Assembly (NCBI GenBank): GCA_026874595.1 | Contig: CM049307.1 | Location: forward strand, 63,144,370 to 63,208,369 | Direction of reading: 5' to 3' | DNA from: Sipunculus nudus | Taxonomy: Eukaryota; Annelida; Sipuncula; Golfingiida; Sipunculidae | DNA: 64,000 nucleotides | Shown: positions 26,701 through 34,228 of the stretch, in pieces | Position numbering within the stretch: the stretch's first letter is position 1 | How the letters are laid out: each line of letters opens with the position of its first letter | Made by a program: the position numbers and the translations under genes | The notes under the pieces: generated by a model | Seen by the model: the letters and a program-made list of their open reading frames with translations, nothing else | Told to the model about the DNA's origin: nothing | The model's database searches: none

Positions 26701-29700
26701 CCCTCTCTCTCTCTCATTCTTTCTATTATTCTTTCTTTCTATCTCTCTCATTAATTCATTCTTCCAATCTTTCTTTCTGTCTTTCTCGCTAAATATATTG
26801 TTATCATAAAAAATAGTTATTTAATGACATTAAATTATCCCCCCCCCTCTCTCTCTCTCTCTCTCATTCTTTTTCCATTATTCTTTCTTTCTCTCTCTCA
26901 TTAATTCATTCATTAATTCACTCCTCCAATCTTTCTTACTGTCTTTCTCGCTAAATACATCGTTATCATACAAAATAAAGTTATTATATGAGACAAGTCT
27001 GTGAATCATGAAAATTAAATTATTCCCTCTCTCTCTCTCATTCTTTCTATTATTCTTTTTTTCTATCTCTCTCATTAATTCATTCTTCCAATCTTTCTTT
27101 CTGTCTTTCTCGCTAAATATATTGTTATCATAAAAAATAAAGTTATTTAATGACATTAAATTATCCCCCCCCCCTCTCTCTCTCTCATTCTTTTTCCATT
27201 ATTCTTTCTTTCTCTCTCTCATTAATTCATTCATTAATTCACTCCTCCAATCTTTCTTACTGTCTTTCTCGCTAAATACATCGTTATCATACAAAATAAA
27301 GTTATTATATGAGACAAGTCTGTGAATCATGAAAATTAAATTATTCCCTCTCTCTCTCTCATTCTTTCTATTATTCTTTCTTTCTATCTCTCTCATTAAT
27401 TCATTCTTCCAATCTTTCTTTCTGTCTTTCTCGCTAAATATATTGTTATCATAAAAAATAAAGTTATTTAATGACATTAAATTATCCCCCCCCCCTCTCT
27501 CTCTCTCTCTCTCATTCTTTTTCCATTATTCTTTCTTTCTCTCTCTCATTAATTCATTCATTAATTCACTCCTCCAATCTTTCTTACTGTCTTTCTCGCT
27601 AAATATATCGTTATCATGCAAAATAAAGTTATTTAATGAGACAAATCTGTTACGTGTTTTATCTCTTTGATATATTTTGATGATCAACCCGTTACTGTAG
27701 CAAAAGGTAACTTTCTGATGATGTTCTTTGATCTGCTAAACAAACTTGCTTTGAACAGGAGAATGGCCCAGGTGTCACTTGGTAAAATCAAAACAAGGAA
27801 ACAAATTAACTTGAACATGAGTACTAATTAACCACCCGAATTATGTATATATAAAGTACTCTCCTGTGATTGTTACCATAATACTATCAGTACTCTGCAT
27901 GCACGAACGTCTTTTTGTCAACTTGACTGGTGGCAGCTTGAGTTTCTTCATCGAGTGACTTTTGTTTAAAACTAAACAACACAGTCGGGAAAGTAAAAGT
28001 AAACAGCTTCCTTCGGGGAATACATGATGGATCAAGACAACATGGATCCGTCCGTCAACATGTGTCATGAATGATGCAAAAACAATCGCTCGAGGTAACT
28101 TAATAAAAAACCTGCAAGAATGTATATAAAGCTGACACAAAAACGTGTTAATTAATAATAATTTAATAAAACAATGATTTTAAAACACTAATATTAACTA
28201 AGGCCGGATGGGCTCACACGTACAAGTTCGCTTGGAGCGTCGCGGTTCAGTGATCGCACTCGTGCGGTAATCCGTTGACCCAATTCAGGACACCAGCCTC
28301 GAAAGTGATGTCGCGATCTGGTCAAAAATGCTTCAAAAACCGGTAGCTCCTGTATTAAAATGTTCCTTAATGTCTTCCTTCATCATCTTTATCCAAGATC
28401 GTTGCATATATTAAGCGTGCAGGTACATTTTCGACCGTTTTCGACCGACACGGATATCTGGGCACGCGGATATTTGGTGAGCAGATATTTGGGAAGCGGA
28501 TAACTGGGAAGCGGATAGCCGGGCCTGAACCCACAGTGCATGAGTGTAAGCGATTCTACAGCAGCTCCCAATTATTATATATTGTGTTGTCATTATGATC
28601 CGTGTAGTATTACTAAAATAGAAACTCTTCTTCTATTATCTATCTGTCTATCTTCTATCTGTATTTGGACAGATCTGTCCAATGATCCATATGGTTAACT
28701 CCTAACACTGTACTGTACTGCTTACTGCTTGATAACCATGTCAACCATGGCCATTGGATACATACTGTAGCAAGATATAAGTAACCATATATTCTGTTTT
28801 TTAATACTACCCCAGGTGTCTCACCTTTTTGGCGCAATTACAGAATCTGGTCTACATATCAATCTGGCCAGGATGGGTCTAAACTGGCTGAAACCGTCTA
28901 ACAAAGGTACATAAGCCATGACGGCTATTCAAGAACTAAAACTGATGTATATTCACCCCTTGTCCTTAATGGACTGTATATACTTGCTGCTTGTTGTTTT
29001 CTCAACCTTAAGCAATATCCAATATATCCGTCCATCACTGTAAATGTCTCGCTGTGTTGTGTCCCCTATAGCACTAACTATGCTTACGTAAGACACAAGA
29101 ATTCAACAGGGATGGAATTGGCCGGGATGTGGGAGCTGTAGATCCAGTTGTGGCTCTGTTTAAAAAAACAGAGCCACAGGTCCCTGCCTTAATTTATCTA
29201 GTGGACAGTAGCGCATGCAGGTGACAAGGCTGTACCCACTTGGGTACATTCAGCCTGTGGTTAAGCTGGGGGTGATTGGCTGGTTATTGTTTCAGGCTAG
29301 CCCCTGTGCATTGCATGTGTTATAATCATCACTTCCAAGGTACTGGCCTATTGGGCTGTGTTACATCATCACTTCCAAGGTACTGGCCTATTGGGCTGCG
29401 CCCAGCTGAAATGTGATACATGGGCCTGGCCAGCAGAAACAGTCCAGTGTGTTACCTTGGTAACAACACTGACTGTAGGCAGTGGTCTGTGTATGGTGTG
29501 TGTGCCCTGGTCCTTACAGGACACTCACACCATGCACAAGTGATGATGTAACACATGCATATACTGCTTGATACAATCACACAGGGGCACTGGGATAGGC
29601 ACCCAACATCAGGTGTAACCATACTCACTGTGCTCTAGATAAATGAAGGCAGGGACCTGTGGCTCTGTGTTTACAACAGAGCTACAACTGGGTGGGAGCA

Positions 29701-30244
29701 GCAGCCCCTGTTTCATTTATTCCTTTTGTGTTTTAGTACACTTTATGTGCTTTATTTTGCTTTAAAATCCTATTTTTGAACATTTCTCAATGCTAGCAGG
29801 GGTTTGGGGACGTTTTCTGAAAATTGCTGCCCATAACTATGGCATAAGAACCAACAAATCAGGATATTATCGCTCAAGTAAAGAGCACTTACCACACAAA
29901 CTTTGATGTTTAAACTGTATTACACGTAAAACTCGCCCATTAATCAGATATAAGAATTCCAATGACAACATTGCATAGTCTTACACTCGATCTGTTGGTC
30001 AGAAGTGAGGTCGGAAGGTTTTATCGAGTGGATTCCACTGTCAAAATCCACATGACGAAGCATTTTGACAGCAAAATCAAACTAAGTAAAATACAGTATA
30101 TACTACTTATTTTCCCGTTAATCGGTGTTTATTATATTTGTTACCAACCTGGGCTAATTTCTCGCACTCAGGAAGTTTCTCGTCGACAGTGGAACTGTAG
30201 TCCACTTCCATTTTTTGAAGGCGTCCATCGCCGGTTCCTTCCAT
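11578..30244 (-). CDS. PSMD12: 26S proteasome non-ATPase regulatory subunit 12 (Rpn5), complete gene, 11 exons
   Basis: Rpn5 is a scaffolding subunit of the 19S lid of the 26S proteasome. It holds lid subunits together through its C-terminal PCI domain and contacts the base and core particle. Joining 30149-30244, 20835-20894, 20243-20371, 18446-18553, 17791-17895, 17022-17171, 15923-16057, 15217-15329, 14431-14608, 12943-13020 and 11578-11787 gives 1362 bp, 453 residues plus stop, close to the ~456 of the human protein. All introns are GT-AG and all junctions keep phase. Residues 1-250 are helical-repeat blocks ([38 protein letters not shown]). The PCI region covers roughly 260-425 ([59 protein letters not shown]). 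The C-terminal helix is present ([15 protein letters not shown]). The start ATG has a good context (AACCATGG). The gene is intact, with no frameshift. The upstream neighbour PITPNC1 is divergent. Confidence 0.97.
12008..12705. repeat. Dispersed element with ~140-bp internal tandem repeats and a hairpin end, in PSMD12 intron 10
   Basis: It runs from AACTAGATGTGGTCAGAC to an end at about 12678-12704 with a long imperfect palindrome (AGGGCACCGCTTG / CAAGTGGGGCCCT). Inside are about three tandem units marked by GTCTGTAATT...AGGTCTGGAGCC at 12243, 12382 and 12527 (spacing 139 and 145). GTTGTTGAGTTATTGCGTG and GGCTGTGGCGGCCATATTGG recur. No coding capacity. The AACTAG end reads CTAGTT on the other strand, as in the CTAG elements below, so it may be a further family of that kind. 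Confidence 0.65.
12943..13020 (-). CDS. PSMD12: PSMD12 exon 10 (residues 359-384)
   Basis: Encodes [20 protein letters not shown] and LDLTEG, the winged-helix core of the PCI domain. Acceptor TTTGTTGCAG, donor GGG|GTAAGT. Confidence 0.94.
13695..13792. repeat. Tandem duplication of a 49-bp unit in PSMD12 intron 9
   Basis: Two near-identical copies starting CTGAAAGCACA at about 13695 and 13744, each running to GTTATGTACAAAA. Confidence 0.75.
13845..14340. repeat. Short non-coding element with TTCCAGG-rich ends, PSMD12 intron 9
   Basis: Repeated TTCCAGGTTTTC motifs at both ends (13853-13890 and 14262-14330) bracket about 370 bp of single-copy-looking sequence. This resembles non-autonomous DNA elements, but the boundaries are not exact and no target duplication is visible. 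Confidence 0.4.
14431..14608 (-). CDS. PSMD12: PSMD12 exon 9 (residues 299-358)
   Basis: The first base completes Lys 299, then [20 protein letters not shown] through to [15 protein letters not shown]. Acceptor TTCCTACCAG, donor CAT|GTAAGT. Confidence 0.94.
15217..15329 (-). CDS. PSMD12: PSMD12 exon 8 (residues 262-298 plus split Lys 299)
   Basis: Encodes [20 protein letters not shown] and on to DIPKY, ending with two bases of a Lys codon. Donor CAA|GTAAGG, acceptor CATTCACAG. Start of the PCI region. Confidence 0.94.
15923..16057 (-). CDS. PSMD12: PSMD12 exon 7 (residues 217-261)
   Basis: Encodes [20 protein letters not shown] and [20 protein letters not shown]. Acceptor TCTTGACAG, donor ATG|GTCAGT. 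Confidence 0.94.
16281..16530 (+). repeat. Dispersed repeat 'I', copy 1, in PSMD12 intron 6/7
   Basis: Shares long stretches with 37115-37340 in the same orientation: CTGAGAACAAAAAATGTGGT, CAGTTCTTGAAATGGTGTA and TCAACACAGAATTTAGTCCA. No coding potential. Confidence 0.65.
16668..16978. repeat. Element with TTTAAGACCTTTTTAAGACC ends, PSMD12 intron 6
   Basis: Repeated AAGACCTTTTTAAGACC blocks at 16700-16755 and 16910-16975 flank a central part (GGTTCCTGCAACTCTTGGCA on the left; CAGGACTCCTGGCA on the right). Looks like a non-autonomous element; family not identified. Confidence 0.45.
17022..17171 (-). CDS. PSMD12: PSMD12 exon 6 (residues 167-216)
   Basis: Encodes [20 protein letters not shown] and [20 protein letters not shown], the most conserved helical block of the subunit. 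Acceptor TTTGAACAG, donor CAT|GTGAGC. Confidence 0.95.
17791..17895 (-). CDS. PSMD12: PSMD12 exon 5 (residues 132-166)
   Basis: Encodes [20 protein letters not shown] through to AATILQELQ. Acceptor TATTTTTTCAG, donor CAG|GTAAAA. Confidence 0.93.
18446..18553 (-). CDS. PSMD12: PSMD12 exon 4 (residues 96-131)
   Basis: Encodes 36 residues beginning [15 protein letters not shown] and ending [12 protein letters not shown]. Acceptor TTTCTCCAG, donor AAG|GTATGT, phase 0. Confidence 0.93.
20243..20371 (-). CDS. PSMD12: PSMD12 exon 3 (residues 53-95)
   Basis: Encodes 43 residues including [20 protein letters not shown] and [11 protein letters not shown]. Acceptor TTTTGGCAG, donor CAA|GTGAGT, phase 0. 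Confidence 0.93.
20835..20894 (-). CDS. PSMD12: PSMD12 exon 2 (residues 33-52)
   Basis: Encodes [20 protein letters not shown] between acceptor TTCTTTTTTTAG and donor ACT|GTAAGT, phase 0 on both sides. A truncated LINE begins only about 35 bp beyond the acceptor. Confidence 0.93.
20939..21284 (+). pseudogene. Reverse transcriptase palm fragment of the LINE
   Basis: Reads [20 protein letters not shown] (RT block with GVPQGS), then [11 protein letters not shown] where YADD is expected, then [18 protein letters not shown] and the start of FLGI. The second catalytic Asp appears as Glu and the preceding position as Asp, so the copy is probably dead even without its truncation and insertion. Confidence 0.85.
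21285..22589 (-). mobile_element. CTAG-1 element copy A (Helentron-associated/HINE-like), nested in the LINE
   Basis: Read on the minus strand it starts GTATCCGCCAAAACAGAG and has a GCC-rich stretch at 22520-22541. A core of ~280-bp tandem units follows. Near the other end is an inverted copy of the start (rc of GTATCCGCCTAAATCAGAG, 21317-21335), a perfect 7-bp hairpin GTAGTCG-loop-CGACTAC (21296-21314), and terminal CTAG (21285-21288). Both flanks are TT on that strand. No protein coding. These traits (sub-terminal inverted repeats, 3' hairpin, insertion at TT, tandem core) are those described for Helentron-associated elements such as DINE-1 and oyster 'pearl'. The family call is inference. 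Confidence 0.8.
21421..22310. repeat. ~280-bp tandem core of CTAG-1 copy A with paired GGTGGCGCCACC palindromes
   Basis: The 12-bp palindrome GGTGGCGCCACC (or one-base variants) occurs at 21421, 21549, 21698, 21828, 21978, 22108 and 22257. Two alternate per unit, about 129 and 150 bp apart, giving a period of 277-280 bp. The units contain CACTGTGCAAACATGGTTGC and GGTCAAACGGTTCCTGAGAT. Confidence 0.9.
22592..23220 (+). pseudogene. LINE ORF C-terminal fragment
   Basis: Open for about 210 codons to TAG at 23218-23220. It contains [39 protein letters not shown] and [14 protein letters not shown], the thumb/connection region typical of LINE polymerases. It ends with a Cys-bearing tail ([12 protein letters not shown]). 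The start codon is absent because the upstream half is separated by the nested element. Confidence 0.85.
23630..23800. repeat. Short repeats of GAGCGGACACCTG type
   Basis: Several imperfect copies of CCTGTCATGAGCGGACACCT lie in this 170-bp stretch, some inverted. Probably a small non-autonomous element; boundaries unclear. Confidence 0.35.
24140..24668. repeat. Two diverged ~285-bp tandem copies of an unknown unit
   Basis: 24140-24400 and 24425-24668 share CGAACGCTC / TGAACGCTC, AATGTCCGCCT, GGCATCCAGTCATAAT and CAATCCAATATTGAG in the same order. No coding potential or match to known elements that I recognise. Confidence 0.55.
25324..25796 (+). repeat. Left inverted arm of the foldback-like element
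   Basis: Begins GCCCGGCTATCCGCTTCCC, with sub-repeats CAGTTATCCGCTTCCC and CACCAAATATCCGCGTGCCC, and ends GTTGACGGACGGAC. Confidence 0.85.
26085..27660. repeat. ~160-bp satellite, about 10 monomers, with a 321-bp higher-order dimer
   Basis: The marker CTCGCTAAAT(A) recurs at 26261, 26451, 26623, 26785, 26947, 27109, 27268, 27430 and 27595, with a variant at about 26099. Early spacings are irregular (162-190 bp) and later ones are 159-165 bp. From 26785 alternate monomers are nearly identical at 321-324 bp spacing. Each monomer carries AATAAAGTTATT(A/T)AATGA, and most add a CT-rich/poly-C tract. Long reading frames on the minus strand here are repeat artefacts. Confidence 0.9.
28047..28524 (-). 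repeat. Right inverted arm of the foldback-like element
   Basis: Reverse complement of the left arm, ending GGGAAGCGGATAGCCGGGC. Small indels distinguish the arms. Confidence 0.85.
29128..29720. repeat. MITE-like element with hairpin-bearing inverted ends
   Basis: About 60 bp at 29141-29201 are inverted at 29634-29695 (shared CACAGGTCCCTGCCTT and ATTTATCTAG). Each end itself folds: the left has a perfect 13-bp stem TGTGGCTCTGTTT with an AAAA loop (29149-29178), the right a weaker one (29658-29686). Inside, a ~40-bp unit (CATCACTTCCAAGGTACTGG) is duplicated at about 29327-29400. No ORF. Confidence 0.7.
30149..30244 (-). CDS. PSMD12: PSMD12 exon 1 (residues 1-32)
   Basis: Begins at the ATG in AACCATGG and encodes [20 protein letters not shown] and on to ...CEKLAQ. 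Donor CAG|GTTGGT, phase 0. KMEVDYS and LPEC match the conserved PSMD12 N-terminus. Confidence 0.93.
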
Positions 30245-30689
30245 GGTTTCTTTCTGTCAAGCAAGTTAAATGATAATGAACAGGAAAGCTTGTAATATAT
30301 CAATAAACCGCAAAGTAGTATCGTTATCGCAGTTTTTAGTTGTTCAACTAAAAAATAATGATCCAAGAATTATATTACATTTTTAATAGTTAATAAAATC
30401 CTACACAAAACTGATACATCATATATTATATTCATGTATTATATTAAATATACTAACTGCTTGGTTGCATATGATCAGAAATGCATGTTTACACTGAAAG
30501 GAAAAATAATTGCATGGGCAATGAATGAAATTACATTGTTTGGCTTATTAATTTAGGACATGCATATGCTTATGGATAACACACATTAAAGATAATTTAC
30601 ATAATGATTTAATTAATTACATAAAATAATTTATTTAATTAAATCTATTAATCAAATTAACCAAATTTATCAAGGGAGAGAGATAATTA

Positions 30690-31250
30690 AAATCTGTCTG
30701 ACCATTAGACTGGTATGTTTAGAACCTATGAATCCAAAAGAAGACAGACGATTACATATATATATATTCCTTAATTCTACTCCCAAACCCAAAACTGGGT
30801 CACCGCATCATCGTTTCATTGAGAAGTTGAGAAAAAATCAATTTCCATAGAAAACCTATTGTTACACTTCAGGTAGGCCTATTATCAAGTCCACTCGTTT
30901 ATTTTATTCATATTTGGTTTAAAGCTTCCTCTATATATTTTCTATGTACCTGCCAGAAATTACGTCAGTATTAAATAATTTGAAGAATTTAAGGACTTGA
31001 ACATGAGGTATCTTATTAAAATGGAAAGAAATATATTTTCTAACTTAACATGATAAATTTTTAAGCTAGAGATTTTTTTTATGGATATAACATTTTTTAA
31101 TCAAGATTTAATTGCATAACAGCTAGATGTTATACAGAATTATGTAAATTTGTAAAATATTGGTATGAATCAATACTTTAAATTTTGCCCAACTTGGCCA
31201 GGCCATGGCACATTTCTTGTGGAGTAAGTATAATGTTGATGTCATTTTCA
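30690..31250 (+). repeat. F-family repeat, decayed internal copy
   Basis: Aligns by eye with 52490-52990: AACCTATGAATCCAAAA, AAAACTGGGTC, CACTTCAGG, TGCCAGAAATTACGTCAGTA, TAACATGATAAATTTT, TTTAAATTTTGCCCAACTTGGCC and CATGGCACATTT. Both ends are missing. Confidence 0.6.
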
Positions 31251-32060
31251 CAGATAGCCGCGGACAGCGACGAACCAGTGCTAAGTTCCACATTGCGTCA
31301 GTCAATATAATGAAAAACAATTTAGGAATCCATTTTAATTGGCTATTCTATTTCACAGCATGAATCAGCATGTATCCACAGCAAGGATATAATCATTAAT
31401 ATATAATATTTAAAATCAATTGTTAAAAAAACTGTAGCTTTTCCCAAGTTTAGAACAGCTAGTCATAGTAATGATACATAAATTAATTGCATATACTTCA
31501 GTTGCAGACATTAATGTAGGCACACCTGGCTAAAAGTATATGCTTCACTCAGGACAGCACATTGCTGAGCTATATAGGCTTCCCTTGGGTGCGTTCTTAC
31601 CATGCACGTGATTTCCCAGGCATATCGAAACCTAGCTCATAAGTATAGACTCCTTAATTGCTTTTTTAGTGCAATATAAATTTTTAGTAAATTTTAGTTA
31701 ATTCTTTGGCGCCATCGGCGGCTAATCGGAACCATACAACTAGTTCTTGAGATCGTTGTCCCTGGGATCGATGACACTACTGGGCGGCATTTCATCCAAT
31801 AAATCGTATTTTTAGCACATTTAAATGAAGGATGAAAAAGGCTTATTCTTAAATTTAATTAATCCAACATTGAAAAACATTTCTCTTAGATTTCAAGAAT
31901 ATATTTTTTTTATCCACATACGAAATAAGTCAGTGGCGTCAATTTATCTTCAAGGATGACTCACATGGTGGGGAGATGACTCACAGGGGGGGGGGGGGGG
32001 AGGGTTGCAGGCGTGGAGGGTAGTCAAATTTGGGATAAAACATACATGTTTATACATGTA

Positions 32061-32098
<38 letters not shown>

Positions 32099-32317
32099 TA
32101 CATTTCATTTTCTGTATGACACATATCAAATATATATCAATTAAATATAAGGATTAAAAAAATAAGGTATATGTTAATTCTGATTAAATCATTTAGATAT
32201 AAATATTTTATAGTAAACTCATAAATGGAACCACAGTCTATAATTCTATTTATTTATATATTTCATTTGAAATATATAAATATTATCCTCTGAATAGTGG
32301 GGGGGGGGGGGGGGATT

Positions 32318-32790
32318 TAGCTCAGCTGACTATAAGTCATCTGATCATGAGCTTTAAAGCTATGGTCCATTATCCGTCGTCCGAGCATCCGTCCGTCGTG
32401 CCTTCCGTCCGTTTAAAACCGTTAGACCTACGAATCCAAATTCGATATACTTTTAGATGTCTCAAGATCTCCTATCAAACCGAAAACTGGGTCACTGCGA
32501 CATAGGTCCTTCGAGAAATAAACGAAAACCCTCAATTTTCCATTGAAAACCTATTATCACACTAAAGGACTACCTAATATCAAAACCACTCATCTGTTTA
32601 AATTCATATTTACCATAAATATTTTCATATATATAGTTAATTCCTTTGTACACGATAGAAGTTAGGTCAGAATTACGTATTTTTTTAAAGTTATGAGCCT
32701 AAACATAATGCACTTGTAAACTATCAGGAAAATTATTTACTCACTTAACATGATAATCATGATTCAGTTGTAACCCCAAAATTAGATCTG

Positions 32791-32794
<4 letters not shown>
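32318..32794 (+). repeat. F-family repeat, 5' half
   Basis: Starts TTTAGCTCAGCTGACTATAA after a poly-G run, includes CCGTCGTCCGAGCATCCGTC, AAAACTGGGTCACTGCGAC and ATCAAAACCACTCATCTG, and stops where the (GA)n tract begins. Confidence 0.75.

Positions 32795-32852
<58 letters not shown>
32795..32852. repeat. (GA)n microsatellite, ~58 bp
   Basis: Uninterrupted GA dinucleotides following the truncated F repeat. Confidence 0.95.
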
Positions 32853-32856
<4 letters not shown>

Positions 32857-33213
32857 ATTATGCTTTAATTAGTTTTAAAAGGAATAATGTAAATTTTGAT
32901 TGTACAAATGTTATTTAAATATTAATATTAGAAACTTTGTAATCGTAACACGAAAACTGTATTGAGGAACTGAACCAGCTCTCGCTAGTGCGGTTAATTC
33001 ACGAGGGAAGTTCTCACTTTACAGCTACATTTTCATCCAATGGACCTGCTTCGTCTGTCAACATAACTAGACTGGTGTGTGCGCTGGGTCAATGAGGGTC
33101 ATGGAGCTGACAGCGAGTGCATGAATGCTAATTGGATTCGCTCCCGCGGTAGCAACAACCTGCCATAATAAGTATCCAGCAATATATCATCAGGGTATTA
33201 GGAATATACAAAC

Positions 33214-33261
33214 ATGTTGCTGAAGGAATACCGAATATGCATGCCCCTAACGGTAGAAGAG
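33214..33261 (+). CDS. PITPNC1: First coding exon of cytoplasmic phosphatidylinositol transfer protein 1 (RdgB-beta)
   Basis: ATG in a good context (AAACATG) opens 16 codons, MLLKEYRICMPLTVEE, then a strong donor GAG|GTGAGT in phase 0. PITPNC1 begins MLLKEYRICMPLTVDEY, so 15 of 16 residues match and the splice position fits before the conserved Tyr. Class I PITPs and the membrane-associated RdgB proteins start differently (KEF/KEYxxxLP variants), so the class II C1 type is favoured. The protein transfers phosphatidylinositol and phosphatidic acid between membranes. Only exon 1 is visible; I found no sequence for the next exon (Y-K-I-G-Q-L-Y-type) before 64000. The track-length ORF continuing past 33261 is intronic read-through. 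Confidence 0.85.
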
Positions 33262-33690
33262 GTGAGTGCAAAGCGTGCAAGTTGTAATGTTTTGATCCAT
33301 GGCCGCGGGCCGTGCGTTGGCGTCTGTAGTGACGTCTGTTGTGATGCATTAGAGCAATGTCAGGCCAACTGTATCTGTACAGTAACACTGGACTAGGCTG
33401 ATAATAAGTGATGGGGTTTGATAGCTGTTGTGCTGATTGAAGTGATTGTGTAATAAAGATTGCAATAAAGTGTAGAGCCCTGCATGAAATGCTGTAGATT
33501 GCAGCATCAGTGTTGGTGATGTATATATTTATCTTTATGACTTTGGTTTAGTAGTATTTAATTGGTAAGGGTAGCTTTAAATAGGGTCTGCTTGAAACTC
33601 AGTGTTAATATACTGGTATTTCATTTAGAGCTTGGGCCAGGCTTTAGCTGTCACGTACAAGCCTAGCCTGATTTAGTCGCATTCTGTATT
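33262..33690. other. Start of PITPNC1 intron 1, nothing recognised
   Basis: Begins GTGAGTGC. GC-richer for the first ~60 bp, then AT-rich. No repeats or exons seen. Confidence 0.5.
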
Positions 33691-33691
33691 A

Positions 33692-34228
33692 TAAGGCGCA
33701 GCCATATTAAATAACTTTTAAGTCCTATGTCCATACAGTGAGAGAGTTTCACCAATATAAGCCACAGTACATGCAACAGATTTTTTGCATGTACTGTTAC
33801 AGCCTGTTTGTCTTACAACAATACAGAGGATAACACCATTTTTACAGCAATAAATATATGTTTCATTGTTTGACAACAGCTGAAATTTAACTTGGATCAT
33901 CATTATACAGCAGTTACTGACCTTTTTATCAGAGGCATATCAACAAGTTTATTGAGGATGTCCAATGAAAAACATCATCACATCAACACATGAATACCTC
34001 AAAGAGAGCCACACTGACCTGAGGGATTTAGAGCAAGAATTTTTTGTTACATTTTGTTTAAACAGGCCAACTTCAAAGATCGACACATGGTAAGGGGTAA
34101 TTGTAGCAACTGTTAACATTGGTTACAAGGACATTGCATATTAAAGAGTGGTGTTTGTCTGAGGGTTATATTGGTGAAACTCTCATGGTATGGATATTGG
34201 ACTTAATATGTGGCACAGCCTAATAATA
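33692..34228. repeat. ~540-bp MITE-like element with ~65-bp imperfect inverted ends
   Basis: The left end (33692-33760: GCAGCCATATTA, AAGTCC, GAGTTTCACCAATATAA) is inverted at 34160-34225 (TTATATTGGTGAAACTCTC, GGACTTAATATGTGGC). A second internal inverted pair around CATGCAACAGATTTTTTGCATG lies at about 33771-33792. No coding potential. Confidence 0.65.

Larger units (their letters stand above)
25324..28524. mobile_element. Foldback-like element: ~475-bp inverted arms around a satellite core
   Basis: The left arm (25324-25796) and right arm (28047-28524) are inverted copies of high identity over ~475 bp. Examples are GAACCGCGACGCTCCAAGCG versus its complement at about 28235-28254, and the CTCGAGCGATTGTTTTTGCA block. 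The outer ~100 bp of each arm are short tandem units around TATCCGCTTCCC. Between the arms are a ~160-bp satellite and unique sequence with no transposase. This is the layout of foldback/long-TIR elements. No clear target duplication was seen. It lies in PSMD12 intron 1. Confidence 0.8.
30245..33213. promoter_or_regulatory. Head-to-head intergenic region of PSMD12 and PITPNC1
   Basis: About 2.97 kb separate the two start codons, so both promoters should lie here. No TATA box or other motif can be assigned with confidence. The middle is occupied by decayed F-family repeats (30690-31250, 32318-32794), poly-G runs (31988-32000 and 32299-32314), a (TA)n tract near 32065-32100 and a (GA)n tract. 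The last ~250 bp before 33214 are less AT-rich (CGCTCCCGCGG near 33140) and are the best candidate for the PITPNC1 5' UTR/promoter. Confidence 0.5.

Noticed and set aside
26878-27477. Two near-identical 92-residue minus-strand reading frames
   Set aside because: They repeat exactly every 321 bp within the satellite and consist of translated CT/ATT repeats; not genes.
26085-27660. CRISPR array
   Set aside because: Eukaryotic satellite with ~160-bp units and no short repeat/unique spacer alternation.
33262-33396. Extension of the MLLKEYRICMPLTVEE frame to a 60-residue ORF
   Set aside because: The similarity to PITPNC1 stops exactly at a consensus GTGAGT donor; the rest is intron.
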